From a virus: a stretch of 46,726 nucleotides of DNA. The stretch covers positions 1 through 46,726 of the IMG/VR virus record IMGVR_UViG_3300024432_000021; one strand, 5' to 3'. The notes beneath the pieces were generated by a model. The model searched no databases and was not told where the DNA came from. It worked only from the letters and a program-made list of their open reading frames with translations. Both the position numbers and the translations under genes were made by a program. Shown here in pieces: positions 37,413 through 45,655 of the stretch (its first letter is position 1; the number at the start of each line of letters is the position of its first letter).

Positions 37413-38787
37413 CTACATCAACGGGCTTTCCGAAGAGACGAAGGCAGCGCTCCTCTACGAGTGGAAGTTTTGGGCAAGGCCTGAACAGCTACCGCCGACT
37501 GGCGATTGGGACATATGGGTTTACTTGGCAGGCCGCGGAACAGGAAAGACTCGAGCCGGCGCTGAGTGGGCCAGGTCGCAGGCAGAATCCATCCCCGGTA
37601 GTCATGGTGCGCTCGTTGCCGCAACCCCTGGCGATGCGCGGGATGTAATGGTCGAGGGCGAATCAGGGATCCTCAGCGTCTGCCCTCCATGGGATATTCC
37701 GTTCTACGAGCCAGCAAAAAGGCGGCTCACTTGGAAAAACGGATCTGCAGCTCATATCTATTCTGCGTTCGACCCAGTACATCTTCGCGGCCCTCAATTT
37801 CATTGGGCTTGGGCCGATGAGCTTGCTAGCTGGAAGAAACTAAAAACGGATCCAACCGGCCGGAAGGATAATCCTTGGGACATGCTCATGTTCGGATTGC
37901 GTCTCGGCGAAAAGCCGAGATGTGTTGTTAGTACGACCCCGAAGCCGATAGAGCTTATCCGGGAGCTTCTGAGAGATCCCCGCTGCGCCATTACGCGAGG
38001 ATCCACATATGACAACATCGCAAACCTCGCCCCGTCTTTCGTCGAGCTTTTGCTGAGCAAATACGAAGGCACAACTCTCGGCCGTCAGGAAATCAACGCC
38101 GAACTCCTGGAAGAAATCGAGGGCGCACTGTGGACTCAGAAGACACTCGAATCATGCCGGCGTACCGAATACCCGGAGATGGTCCGGATAGTCACCGCAG
38201 TGGATCCAACGGGGGGCGTGGCAGAGGCCGGTATCGTCACGGCTGGAATCGGCACTGATGGCCATGGTTATGTACTCGACGACTCTTCTCTTCGAGGCAG
38301 TCCAGATGAATGGGCTAGAGCGGCTATAACCGATTACAACAAATTCAAGGCGGATCGAATCATCGCCGAGGCCAATTTCGGTGGTGAAATGGTCGAGCAT
38401 ACGATCCGGATGACGGCGGAGAAGCTGAAACAGTCGGTCTCCTACAAGGATGTCCACGCAAGCCGAGGTAAACAGATTCGAGCGGAGCCCGTTGCCGCGC
38501 TTTATGAACAAGGTCGAGTTCACCATGTTGGAGTTTTTCCACAGCTCGAGGGAGAGTTGACGAGTTGGGTACCAGGCGAGGCATCTCCGAACCGTTTAGA
38601 TGCTCTAGTCTGGGCCATCACGGAACTCATAGTGGACGCACCGGGCATCGGAATTCACATCGACGCCCCTGAGTCGTCATTGGAAAGGGCGAAGCGGAAA
38701 GGTATCGTTCAGACGCACGGCGGCCGAGACGTTCGGGAATGCGCTCGAGCGGGGTGCGAACGCTGCCGCGAGTTTTTGAAGCTTTGA
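37351..38787 (+). CDS. terL: Terminase large subunit
   Basis: 478 aa. Walker A GRGTGKT at 61-67 within YLAGRGTGKTRAG; Walker B WADE at 154-157; coupling motif VVSTTPKP near 200. The nuclease half shows TAVDPTGG and NRLDALVWAITEL, the acidic residues of the RNase-H-like domain. ATP-driven DNA translocation and cutting into the prohead. The start overlaps TerS; no close Shine-Dalgarno, so translational coupling is likely. The C-terminus (ARAGCERCREFLKL) adds a CxxC not usual in TerL. Confidence 0.95.
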   Translation: MPQGSSPAEYLASLPESKRASYINGLSEETKAALLYEWKFWARPEQLPPTGDWDIWVYLAGRGTGKTRAGAEWARSQAESIPGSHGALVAATPGDARDVMVEGESGILSVCPPWDIPFYEPAKRRLTWKNGSAAHIYSAFDPVHLRGPQFHWAWADELASWKKLKTDPTGRKDNPWDMLMFGLRLGEKPRCVVSTTPKPIELIRELLRDPRCAITRGSTYDNIANLAPSFVELLLSKYEGTTLGRQEINAELLEEIEGALWTQKTLESCRRTEYPEMVRIVTAVDPTGGVAEAGIVTAGIGTDGHGYVLDDSSLRGSPDEWARAAITDYNKFKADRIIAEANFGGEMVEHTIRMTAEKLKQSVSYKDVHASRGKQIRAEPVAALYEQGRVHHVGVFPQLEGELTSWVPGEASPNRLDALVWAITELIVDAPGIGIHIDAPESSLERAKRKGIVQTHGGRDVRECARAGCERCREFLKL

Positions 38788-38812
38788 AAAAGCGATTATT
38801 TTTTGCTATGTT
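38784..38812 (+). promoter_or_regulatory. Candidate extended -10 promoter for the head operon
   Basis: TTGAAA (38784-38789, 5 of 6) overlaps the TerL stop; after a 17-nt spacer comes TATGTT (38807-38812) preceded by an extended TGC. Start point ~38819, giving a ~36-nt leader with GCGAGG before the portal ATG 38855. It would let the portal and later genes be transcribed independently of the terminase. Confidence 0.6.
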
Positions 38813-38854
38813 ACGGTTGAGTCGGCACGATTCTTTGCGAGGTGAACCAAATAA

Positions 38855-41026
38855 ATGGGTCTACTCCAACAGATAAAGGAGCGCTTCAAAAAGACGGAGG
38901 TCATTGCCCGGCTCATTCCCACCTATCAGGCCAGCCGTAAGCTGCCGCTTCCTCATGATTATCGAAACCTCGCCGATGAGGGCTATCGCAAAAACGTCAT
39001 AATCCATGCATGCATCCGCGTGCTGATGCGCACTGGCGTGGCAGTGGATATCCGTGTCAGGCGCAGAAACGCCAAGTCGGAGCTCGAGCCCGTCGGCCCG
39101 AAAGATCCGTTGCTGAATCTCCTTCAACATCCGAACCCAGAGCAGTCGACACGTGAGTGGCTCGAGCACGCGACCCTCCACTACAATGTCTCCGGCAATT
39201 CCTACACTCACAAGGTCCGGAGCTCACGCGGCCAAGTGGTTGAGCTGTGGCAGCTACGGCCCGATAGGATCCGCGTCAAGCCCCGGCTCGATGGATTTGT
39301 TGAGGGGTACAAATTCCCCGTGGCGGTCGATCCTCAGAAGGAGCGGCTGGTGCCTTTCGAGGATGTGATCCATATGAGGATGCCTGATCCCCTGGATGAC
39401 TATTATGGCCTATCCCCCATCGCTGTGCTTGCCCGGATCGGCGATCTGGACAATCACGCCATCGATTATCTTCGGGCATTCTTTGAGAACAACGGAATTC
39501 CGGGTGGTCTGATCAAGGTAAAGGTTAAGGTTGCGAAAGACAGGGCTGATGAGATTAAGCAGAGCTGGAAAGATCAATATGGCGGAAAGGATGGCTGGCA
39601 CGGCATCGGTCTGATAGATTCCGAGGCGGACTATCAGGAGATCGGGACGCGACCAGAGAAGCTGAACCTCGCCGCAATCTTCGGCGAAACAGAGTCACGC
39701 ATATGCGCGGCGTATGGTGTTCCCCCAATTGTGGTGGCTGTATGGATCGGGCTGATGCGCTCGACTTACGCGAACTACCGTGAGGCGATCAAGGATCTCT
39801 GGGTCGACCAAGTGACGCCATACTATGGCCGTATTGGAGACAAGCTAACCGCAGAGCTCGCGCCGGAGTTTGGCGAGGGCTATGTTATCGACTTCGATTT
39901 CTCGCGCGTCGAGGCGCTTCAAGAAAGTCGATCCGAATTGAGAAAGTTCGGTCTCGAGGCCTGGAATGGTGGGCTTCTAACGAGGAATCAGGCGCTGGAG
40001 CTCGCGGGCCTGGATCTCATCAAGGGACCCGAGGGTGACGAACGAAAGGTTATCGGCGGGGCCGGCATGGCCTTCTCCAGGTCCGTCCTGACCGCGGAGC
40101 CGCAAGTCTTCGAGCTGGAGTCCGGCGAGATCTCTGAGATAAAGATTCCTGTTGACAAAAAACCGCCCGATCCGGAGTGGAAAGCCATTCACCGCGCAGC
40201 AGACGAGAAGCTCAAGGCCATGCATCGGGCCTTTTTCGAGGCGGTTAAGGAAACCAAGAAAGCCATCGATGTCGAGGCTATCCACGAAGCCTTGAAGAGC
40301 GGGGATGCGGCCAAGGCCCACAATGCAATCCCTTGGGATTCCCTCGCTGTCGCCAAGCTCACAGATGTCTATCCTGAGCACCTACGAGCTATCTACGAGA
40401 AGGCCGCATCTCTGACGCGGGTACCGGAGAAAAAGGCATCGGCGAAAGGGCCCTCGGAGCTCCATGTCGTTGCGGTAAAATTGCCGCCCGAGGCCGCCGA
40501 CGGATGGGCTCAACAACGGGTAGCCGAGCTCATCCGGGAGGTAACGGAAACAACGAAGGAGGCGGTGAGGCAGATAATTGACAGGAGATTCACGGAGGGG
40601 CTCCAGACGCTGAGGGCGGCCAAGCAGATCCGGGACATGGTCGGGCTGACGGACCGCCAAGAGCTATCCGTTGAGAAATACCGCCAAGGACTGATCAAGG
40701 ATGGACTGAGCTTGGATGCGGCTGATAGGCGTGCGCTGAGGGAGATAGCCAGGAAGCTACGTAAGCGCGGCTTGCTAATCGCCCGCACCGAAGGCAGACG
40801 CGCCGCATCAGCCGGCCAGCATGAGATCTTCCAGGAGGCGGCGCGCCAGGGCATTCTTGACGGCGGCAAGGCAAAGCGAGGTTGGGTTGCAGGGCCGAAT
40901 GCGTGTCCAGATTGCATGGCGCTCGATGGAAAAAAGGTCGGGCTGAATGAGGAGTTCGCGCCAGGGATTATGTTTCCGCCTCTCCATCCAGGAGGGGAAT
41001 GTGGGATTACGATCGAGGCTGAATGA
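38855..41026 (+). CDS. Portal protein fused to a MuF-like minor head domain
   Basis: 723 aa. Residues ~1-420 are an HK97-type portal: HPNPEQSTREWLEH, VSGNSYTHKVRS, LWQLRPDRI, HMRMPDPLDDYYGLSPI, ENNGIPGGLI, AAYGVPPIVV, LTRNQALELAGL. After an acidic linker, residues ~510-723 match phage Mu gpF-type minor head proteins, with LIARTEGRRAASAGQHEIF, KRGWVAGPNACPDCMALDGK and PPLHPGGECGITI near the end. Portal and MuF are usually separate genes; fusions are known but not common. The fused part would sit inside the capsid near the vertex, where MuF domains can be ejected or carry enzymes. Confidence 0.9.
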   Translation: MGLLQQIKERFKKTEVIARLIPTYQASRKLPLPHDYRNLADEGYRKNVIIHACIRVLMRTGVAVDIRVRRRNAKSELEPVGPKDPLLNLLQHPNPEQSTREWLEHATLHYNVSGNSYTHKVRSSRGQVVELWQLRPDRIRVKPRLDGFVEGYKFPVAVDPQKERLVPFEDVIHMRMPDPLDDYYGLSPIAVLARIGDLDNHAIDYLRAFFENNGIPGGLIKVKVKVAKDRADEIKQSWKDQYGGKDGWHGIGLIDSEADYQEIGTRPEKLNLAAIFGETESRICAAYGVPPIVVAVWIGLMRSTYANYREAIKDLWVDQVTPYYGRIGDKLTAELAPEFGEGYVIDFDFSRVEALQESRSELRKFGLEAWNGGLLTRNQALELAGLDLIKGPEGDERKVIGGAGMAFSRSVLTAEPQVFELESGEISEIKIPVDKKPPDPEWKAIHRAADEKLKAMHRAFFEAVKETKKAIDVEAIHEALKSGDAAKAHNAIPWDSLAVAKLTDVYPEHLRAIYEKAASLTRVPEKKASAKGPSELHVVAVKLPPEAADGWAQQRVAELIREVTETTKEAVRQIIDRRFTEGLQTLRAAKQIRDMVGLTDRQELSVEKYRQGLIKDGLSLDAADRRALREIARKLRKRGLLIARTEGRRAASAGQHEIFQEAARQGILDGGKAKRGWVAGPNACPDCMALDGKKVGLNEEFAPGIMFPPLHPGGECGITIEAE

Positions 41027-41259
41027 TGAGCAAACGTTCATTTGGTGAGCAAGGCCGTTTCGAGCCTTACGATTGGCATCCCGCCGAGAGTAAAATCCCG
41101 AAAGAGCTTTGTGGGCGTATCCAGGATTTTATCGCCAATTACCGCACGGGACAGATCGCAATAAACTTTACGCAGGGGAAGATTGCTAATTGGAACGTAC
41201 ATATCACTGAGCGGGATGTTACGCCTGACGAACGGCTCCAGAAATCGGACAGCCCATGA
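41023..41259 (+). CDS. Small head-region protein, 78 aa
   Basis: ATGA overlap with the portal stop; a second ATG follows directly. Contains RIQDFIANYRTGQIAINFTQGKIANWNVHI, a beta-hairpin pattern like that of small DUF2292-type proteins. Not exported. It ends before a ~190-nt leader region upstream of the prohead protease. Confidence 0.5.
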   Translation: MMSKRSFGEQGRFEPYDWHPAESKIPKELCGRIQDFIANYRTGQIAINFTQGKIANWNVHITERDVTPDERLQKSDSP

Positions 41260-41264
41260 CTATT

Positions 41265-41294
41265 TTGACGCATAAAGGCTATATTTGTTAGACT
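41265..41294 (+). promoter_or_regulatory. Candidate promoter upstream of the prohead-protease leader
   Basis: TTGACG (41265-41270, 5 of 6) and TAGACT (41289-41294, 4 of 6), 18-nt spacer. Start point ~41301 would give a 146-nt leader carrying the two-codon ORF and terminator described below. Confidence 0.45.
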
Positions 41295-41335
41295 CTGATT
41301 AAATGGAAGTAGTTTATAAGACAGGGAGAGTAACT

Positions 41336-41344
41336 ATGAAGTAG
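41336..41344 (+). promoter_or_regulatory. Two-codon leader ORF (ATG AAG TAG) with Shine-Dalgarno
   Basis: GGGAG at 41324-41328 is 7 nt before ATG 41336, followed by a Lys codon and TAG. Immediately downstream are a CCTC/GAGG hairpin (~41346-41362), CTTGT/ACAAG (41368-41382) and the intrinsic terminator at 41380-41428; the last two overlap, so they can compete. A ribosome on this minimal ORF would sit next to the first hairpin, a layout suited to attenuation. Confidence 0.35.
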
Positions 41345-41379
41345 ACCTCGGTTAAGCTGAGGGGTACTTGTAAATCACA

Positions 41380-41428
41380 AGCCCCGTCGTTCCGGGAATG
41401 AGTTAGTCCCGGGCGGCGGGGCTTTTTT
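41380..41428 (+). terminator. Intrinsic terminator/attenuator before the prohead protease
   Basis: AGCCCCG (41380-41386) pairs with CGGGGCT (41417-41423); inside, CCGGGA (41392-41397) pairs with TCCCGG (41407-41412); six T at 41423-41428. The T-run ends only 18 nt before ATG 41447, too close for a promoter of its own, so transcription of the protease and capsid genes must read through it. Confidence 0.8.
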
Positions 41429-41446
41429 GTTGAGCGGTGAGGGCTG

Positions 41447-42616
41447 ATGAGTAAAAATAAAGACTCAGGAATAGCCACAGAGCACTTCCGCGTCTCTTTC
41501 CAGATCGATCCCGCAAAGTCCAATCTCGAGGAGCGAGAGTTCGTCGGGATGGCGTCGGTGTTCGGCTCCCTCGTAGAGGGAGCATTCCAGCCGACTATCA
41601 TCGAGGAAGGCGCGTTTTCCAAAACTCTGCTGGAGAAAAAGGGCAAGGTGCCCATTCTCTGGCAGCACGAAACCCGGGAACCCATCGGCATACCTCTTGA
41701 GCTGACTGAGAATGCCGCCGGCCTCTACATCAAGGGCAAGATCTCCAAGACGGACATTGGGGATAAGGCGTTGACCTTGCTACGCGATGGAGTGCTTCGC
41801 GGCCTATCCATCGGATTCGACCCCATCAAATGGAACATGGAGAAGGAGCGAGAGACAGATCGGGAGTGGGATGCGATACGTCACATCACAGAACTACGAT
41901 TGTGGGAAGTAAGCCTTGTAACCTTCGGGGCCGACCCTTTGGCGCAAGTGACCGAGGTTCGCTCGCAAGGGCCAGATGAAGAGCATCCTCGCGTACCTCC
42001 AGGCAAGAAAGACGGAAAAGGCTTTGAGATTCAGAGCCTGATCTGTCCAAAAGATAAGTGGGATTCTCTCGCAGATGCCAAGAAGTGGCTGAAGGACCAT
42101 GGATACAAGACCAGCGGCATGGACGAGGCCGATGTTTCCTGGCGCTTCAGGCAAAGAAACCCCGACGAGTTCCTACGGCTTCGCACCATCTGCATAAACC
42201 CCGGCAGCAAAACAAAACTGGGTGACTGCAAGGTGAAGGCCGTAGGGGGGCCGCTCAAACAGGCACTGATCGATCATATCGAGGTCGTGTTCGAAGATGT
42301 GAAGGATGTCGAGGGCATGGCCGAACAGATTGAGGCCATCGTTGAAAAAATCACCGATCTTCCCGAGCCGCTTCTCTTGGATGAAGCACTCGAGGGAAAG
42401 ACGATTAGCAAGAAGAACACGCAGCGCATTCAGGATGGAATCAAGGCGCTGCAGGAGCTTCTCGAGCTAGCCGAGCCGCCAGAAGGCGACGACGCGTCCG
42501 GGAAACACCCGAAAAAAGACGAGCGTCGCACACGGGCACTCACTGCGGAAGTGGAGCTCATGGAGGTGGAGCTCGCCGAAGCCGAGGCGAACTTCGCGCA
42601 AACAACCACTACGTAA
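41447..42616 (+). CDS. HK97-type prohead protease fused to scaffold-like C-terminus
   Basis: 389 aa. Peptidase S78 features at residues ~15-175: FVGMASVFGSLVEGAFQPTI, VPILWQHETREPIG (catalytic His), GLSIGFDPI with the Ser, and LWEVSLVTFGADPLAQV. A middle section (~195-270) with KWDSLADAKKWLKDHGYKTSG and FRQRNPDEF forms a domain often found behind phage proteases. The C-terminal ~110 residues are acidic and helical (EVELMEVELAEAEANFAQ), like a scaffold/delta domain. The only start with good context is ATG 41447, right after the attenuator. Processes the capsid and scaffold during maturation. Confidence 0.9.
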   Translation: MSKNKDSGIATEHFRVSFQIDPAKSNLEEREFVGMASVFGSLVEGAFQPTIIEEGAFSKTLLEKKGKVPILWQHETREPIGIPLELTENAAGLYIKGKISKTDIGDKALTLLRDGVLRGLSIGFDPIKWNMEKERETDREWDAIRHITELRLWEVSLVTFGADPLAQVTEVRSQGPDEEHPRVPPGKKDGKGFEIQSLICPKDKWDSLADAKKWLKDHGYKTSGMDEADVSWRFRQRNPDEFLRLRTICINPGSKTKLGDCKVKAVGGPLKQALIDHIEVVFEDVKDVEGMAEQIEAIVEKITDLPEPLLLDEALEGKTISKKNTQRIQDGIKALQELLELAEPPEGDDASGKHPKKDERRTRALTAEVELMEVELAEAEANFAQTTTT

Positions 42617-42629
42617 GGAGGTTTTGCCA

Positions 42630-43958
42630 ATGTACGAAACCGAGATTGCGCAAGTGCGGCAGAAGGCCGCAGAAGCGCTGAATGCTTGGAAGGAGTGCAT
42701 CGCCAAGTACAAGAAGACGCCGGAGGACCAGTGGACCGCGCAAGATCAGGAGAAGAAGGAGAAGGCGCGGAAAGACTACGAGCAGTTCAACAACGATCTG
42801 GTCAAGCTTCAAGGGAAGCAAAAGGAAGAGCAGGCACTCGCACACGCCGAGGCACTGTACAAGGATCCCGTTACCCGTGTGCCGGTTCACGGTCCAGAGT
42901 CTACCGGCCCAAGCGAGAAACAGGAGCTGGAGAAGAAAAAGAAGGAGGAACATAAGGCTGCTTTCCACGCTTTTCTCAAGGCTCCGAAAGGACTCGCTGA
43001 ACGTGCTGCCATAGAGGAGCTGAAGTCCTACAAACCCGAGGAAATTCATACCCTGATGACCACGACTGGTAGCTTGGGCGGTTTTCTCGTGCCCGAGGAC
43101 TTCAAGCTCGAGGTCATCAAGGATCTGGGCGGTTTCGCGGTCATCAGGCCGCTTGCGCGTGTCATGCCAACCAGCCGGGATACAGCGGTCGTCCCAACCA
43201 TCGTCGCCGCCAGCTCGACTCGTGCCGCTCAGGGATACACCAGCGGATTCACCGGCGCGTGGAAGCAGCAGCGGACATCGAGCGGAGGTGCCACCGCTCT
43301 GACCACGCAGGACCAGCCGAGATTCGGCCAAGAGCGTATCCCGATCCACAACTGGGAGCCCGATGCGATCGAGCTTTCACGTGAAACGCTCGAGGATTCC
43401 GCCGCGGATCTCGACGCCATCCTCGCAGAGATCATCGCCGAGGTCCGAGCACTGGATGAGGACTACGAGTTCTTGCTTGGGACTGGCGTCGGTCGTCCCG
43501 AAGGACTGCTCAGCACGAGTGCCAACATTGCCAGTGTAATAAGCGGAGCCACCAGTACGTTGACCTTTGCCGGGTTGATGAACCTCAAGATGACCCTCCG
43601 GGCTCAGTACAGGCAGAACGCCACTTTTCTGATGAACTCCTTGACCTTTGGTGCCGCGATGGTTCTGGAGACCTCTGCGGGCGTGGACTTGATCTTCAAG
43701 CAAATGTTGCTTGAGCCGGGCAAGTTCATGGGCCATCCCATCGTGTTCAGCGAGTTCTTGGCGGATGTTGGCGCAGGTGCAAAACCGATTCTCTTCGGAG
43801 ATTTCCGTCACTATGTCATCGCGGATCGGAAGGAGCTCCGTGTGCAGAGGCTTGAGGAGCGTTTTGCTCCTAACGTGGGTTTGTTACCGTCTGCCCGGCT
43901 CGGTGGACAGACAGTGCGTCCGAATGCTTTCCGCGTTCAACGCTGTGCCACGGCATAG
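42630..43958 (+). CDS. Major capsid protein, HK97 fold
   Basis: 442 aa from ATG 42630, with TAAGGAGG 10 nt upstream; a TTG two codons earlier is not used. Residues ~1-130 are a charged coiled coil (delta/scaffold part, KKEEHKAAFHAFL) to be removed by the protease. The fold proper starts with TTTGSLGGFLVPEDF, then the N-arm/E-loop part (VMPTSRDTAVVPTI), spine helix (LDAILAEIIAEVRALDEDYEFLLGTG) and the P/A domain with ATFLMNSLTFGAAMVLE and HPIVFSEFLADVGAGAKPILFGDFRHY. Most abundant virion protein. Confidence 0.95.
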   Translation: MYETEIAQVRQKAAEALNAWKECIAKYKKTPEDQWTAQDQEKKEKARKDYEQFNNDLVKLQGKQKEEQALAHAEALYKDPVTRVPVHGPESTGPSEKQELEKKKKEEHKAAFHAFLKAPKGLAERAAIEELKSYKPEEIHTLMTTTGSLGGFLVPEDFKLEVIKDLGGFAVIRPLARVMPTSRDTAVVPTIVAASSTRAAQGYTSGFTGAWKQQRTSSGGATALTTQDQPRFGQERIPIHNWEPDAIELSRETLEDSAADLDAILAEIIAEVRALDEDYEFLLGTGVGRPEGLLSTSANIASVISGATSTLTFAGLMNLKMTLRAQYRQNATFLMNSLTFGAAMVLETSAGVDLIFKQMLLEPGKFMGHPIVFSEFLADVGAGAKPILFGDFRHYVIADRKELRVQRLEERFAPNVGLLPSARLGGQTVRPNAFRVQRCATA

Positions 43959-44050
43959 AGCCGATGGGCCGAAGAAAAAACAAGCAGGTGTCACGGCGGG
44001 CCACGAAACCCGCCGAGGCGCCGGCGGCGCAGCCAAAGGAGGCGATCACC

Positions 44051-44218
44051 ATGAAAGCTGAAGAGCAGCCGCAAGTCGAGGTTGCTGAGCAGCCTGAACC
44101 AAAGCGAGCAGAAGAGCAGGAGAAATGGAAGTGTCCTGGCTGCGAAATCGTTTTCGACAATCAACCGGAGTGGAATTCGCATGTGAAACGTCACGCTCAC
44201 GCGAATCAACTGCTCTGA
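44051..44218 (+). CDS. Small protein with a classical C2H2 zinc finger
   Basis: 55 aa from ATG 44051, which has AAAGGAGG 8 nt upstream; an ATG at 43964 in the same frame lacks a Shine-Dalgarno and would add a Lys/Ala-rich tail of 29 residues. After an acidic Gln/Glu-rich part comes WKCPGCEIVF...WNSHVKRHAH: C-x2-C-x12-H-x3-H, exactly a C2H2 finger. Such fingers are rare in phage structural operons. Could bind DNA or a capsid protein; stands between the capsid and a decoration-like gene. Confidence 0.7.
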   Translation: MKAEEQPQVEVAEQPEPKRAEEQEKWKCPGCEIVFDNQPEWNSHVKRHAHANQLL

Positions 44219-44233
44219 TAGGAGAAGAGACAC

Positions 44234-44722
44234 ATGAGTGAAATGGGACAATGGATCGCGCAGCATACTGCGTTGACCACGATTGTGGCAGCTATCGATT
44301 CGGGTGATACCACCGGCGGGGTCGGTGCGACCGCAGATGGCAACCCGATCGATCTCCGGCCAACGGGCCGGCGCTACCAGTCGTTGAAGATGCTGATCTC
44401 GTACTACGCCAGCATCGCCACAGGTTTCGTGGTGAAAATCGCGGCCAATTTGCAAGACCGAGCCACCACCAGCGGCACGGGGAGCACTTGGGCCGATTTC
44501 GGAACGGCACCTACCACCCACAGCTTGGCGACTACGGGAATCACCTACGGTGAGTTTCCTTGGAATCAGGATCTTCGAGCCGCCAAACGCTACCTGCGGG
44601 TACAGGCATGCCCGAGCTTTGTGACCGCCACTGGTGGGGGCGCCACTGATACAGGGAGCGTCGTGCAGCTCTGGGCCGTGGCCACGCTGCTCGACCCGAA
44701 TCGCCGGCCGGCCAGCGGATAG
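44234..44722 (+). CDS. Head decoration-like or minor structural protein, 162 aa
   Basis: TAGGAGA Shine-Dalgarno before ATG 44234. Beta-rich, Thr/Gly/Ala-rich (AAIDSGDTTGGVGATADGNP, TTGITYGEFPW, YLRVQACPSFV). No cysteine-rich or membrane parts. Such Thr-rich beta proteins behind the capsid gene are often decoration or minor structural proteins; composition resembles the secreted protein at 12625-13539 in style. Exact role unknown. Confidence 0.6.
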   Translation: MSEMGQWIAQHTALTTIVAAIDSGDTTGGVGATADGNPIDLRPTGRRYQSLKMLISYYASIATGFVVKIAANLQDRATTSGTGSTWADFGTAPTTHSLATTGITYGEFPWNQDLRAAKRYLRVQACPSFVTATGGGATDTGSVVQLWAVATLLDPNRRPASG

Positions 44723-44725
44723 TTT

Positions 44726-45655
44726 ATGGCTGCGTCCAAAAAGAAAGTTGCCATCGTAGGGTTCAGCGAAAACTCGCGGCATCTTGCGCCCTACGATGAC
44801 GACTCTTTTGAGATCTGGGGCTGTAACCACCTCTATCGGCTCATTCCCCGCGTCGATGTGGTGTTCGAGCTGCATCACCGAGGGGAGCTTGAGGCGAAGT
44901 ACGGGGACAATTGGGCCGAGTATCGGGATTGGCTCATGACGACCAAGGAGCAGATCTACATGCTCGAGAAGCAGCCGGATTTCCCGACCAGTGTCCGTTA
45001 TCCGATAGAGGACATCGTGGAGTTCTTGAGCAGCTTCCAGCAGAAGCGCCCAGATGAGGAGCTCGAGTCACCATACTTTGCCAGCACGATCGGTTACATG
45101 TTCATGCTTGCTTTGATGCAGGACAAGAAGGAAATCGGGCTATACGGCGTGGATATGGTCATCGATTCTGAATACGGGGTTCAGCGGCCTAACACCGAAT
45201 ACATGATCGGTCTGGCACGGGGCCGAGGCGTGAAGGTTGTGATTCCCAAGGAATCCGCCCTATTGAAAGGCCGGAAGCTCTATGCATACGAGCACGAGAC
45301 GTGGAAGTACGCCGATACCATCACCGCGATGCGCAAACGGATCGAGAAGCTGAGCGAGCAGTTCAATGAAGCTGAAGTGAAAGCCAACAAGGCCCTGGAC
45401 ACGATGCACGTGTGGGAGGGGGCTCGTGGCTGGGCAAAGGAATTCAAGCAAGCACTCGCCGACAATGGTCACGGGAAACCTGAAGTAATCAAGATGATTG
45501 ACGAACAGGTTGAGATTCTCAATCAGCGATTCAAGGAAATGGAGGAGGCGAACAAAAAAGCCGTTGATGAGCAGCACAACTACGAGGGAGCCAGGTGGGA
45601 GGCCATGTATTGGATCGATAAGTTCGGCTACAACGACCGGGGAGAGCCAATGTGA
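44726..45655 (+). CDS. MptE/sialyltransferase-like Rossmann protein with C-terminal coiled coil
   Basis: 309 aa. Opens KKVAIVGFSENSRHLAPYDD, a Rossmann strand with a Gly turn, then FEIWGCNHLY, VDVVFELHHRGEL, SPYFASTIGYMFMLALM, IGLYGVDMV and TEYMIGLARGRGVKVVIPKESALL, resembling DUF115/MptE- and sialyltransferase-related phage proteins. Residues ~205-300 add a long coiled coil (RIEKLSEQFNEAEVKANKALD, LNQRFKEMEEANKKAVDEQH). Homologous to the shorter protein at 34506-35072. The stop overlaps the start of the CMP-sugar synthetase gene, a strong hint that it uses that product. Acceptor unknown; a virion protein is possible given the location. Confidence 0.65.
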   Translation: MAASKKKVAIVGFSENSRHLAPYDDDSFEIWGCNHLYRLIPRVDVVFELHHRGELEAKYGDNWAEYRDWLMTTKEQIYMLEKQPDFPTSVRYPIEDIVEFLSSFQQKRPDEELESPYFASTIGYMFMLALMQDKKEIGLYGVDMVIDSEYGVQRPNTEYMIGLARGRGVKVVIPKESALLKGRKLYAYEHETWKYADTITAMRKRIEKLSEQFNEAEVKANKALDTMHVWEGARGWAKEFKQALADNGHGKPEVIKMIDEQVEILNQRFKEMEEANKKAVDEQHNYEGARWEAMYWIDKFGYNDRGEPM

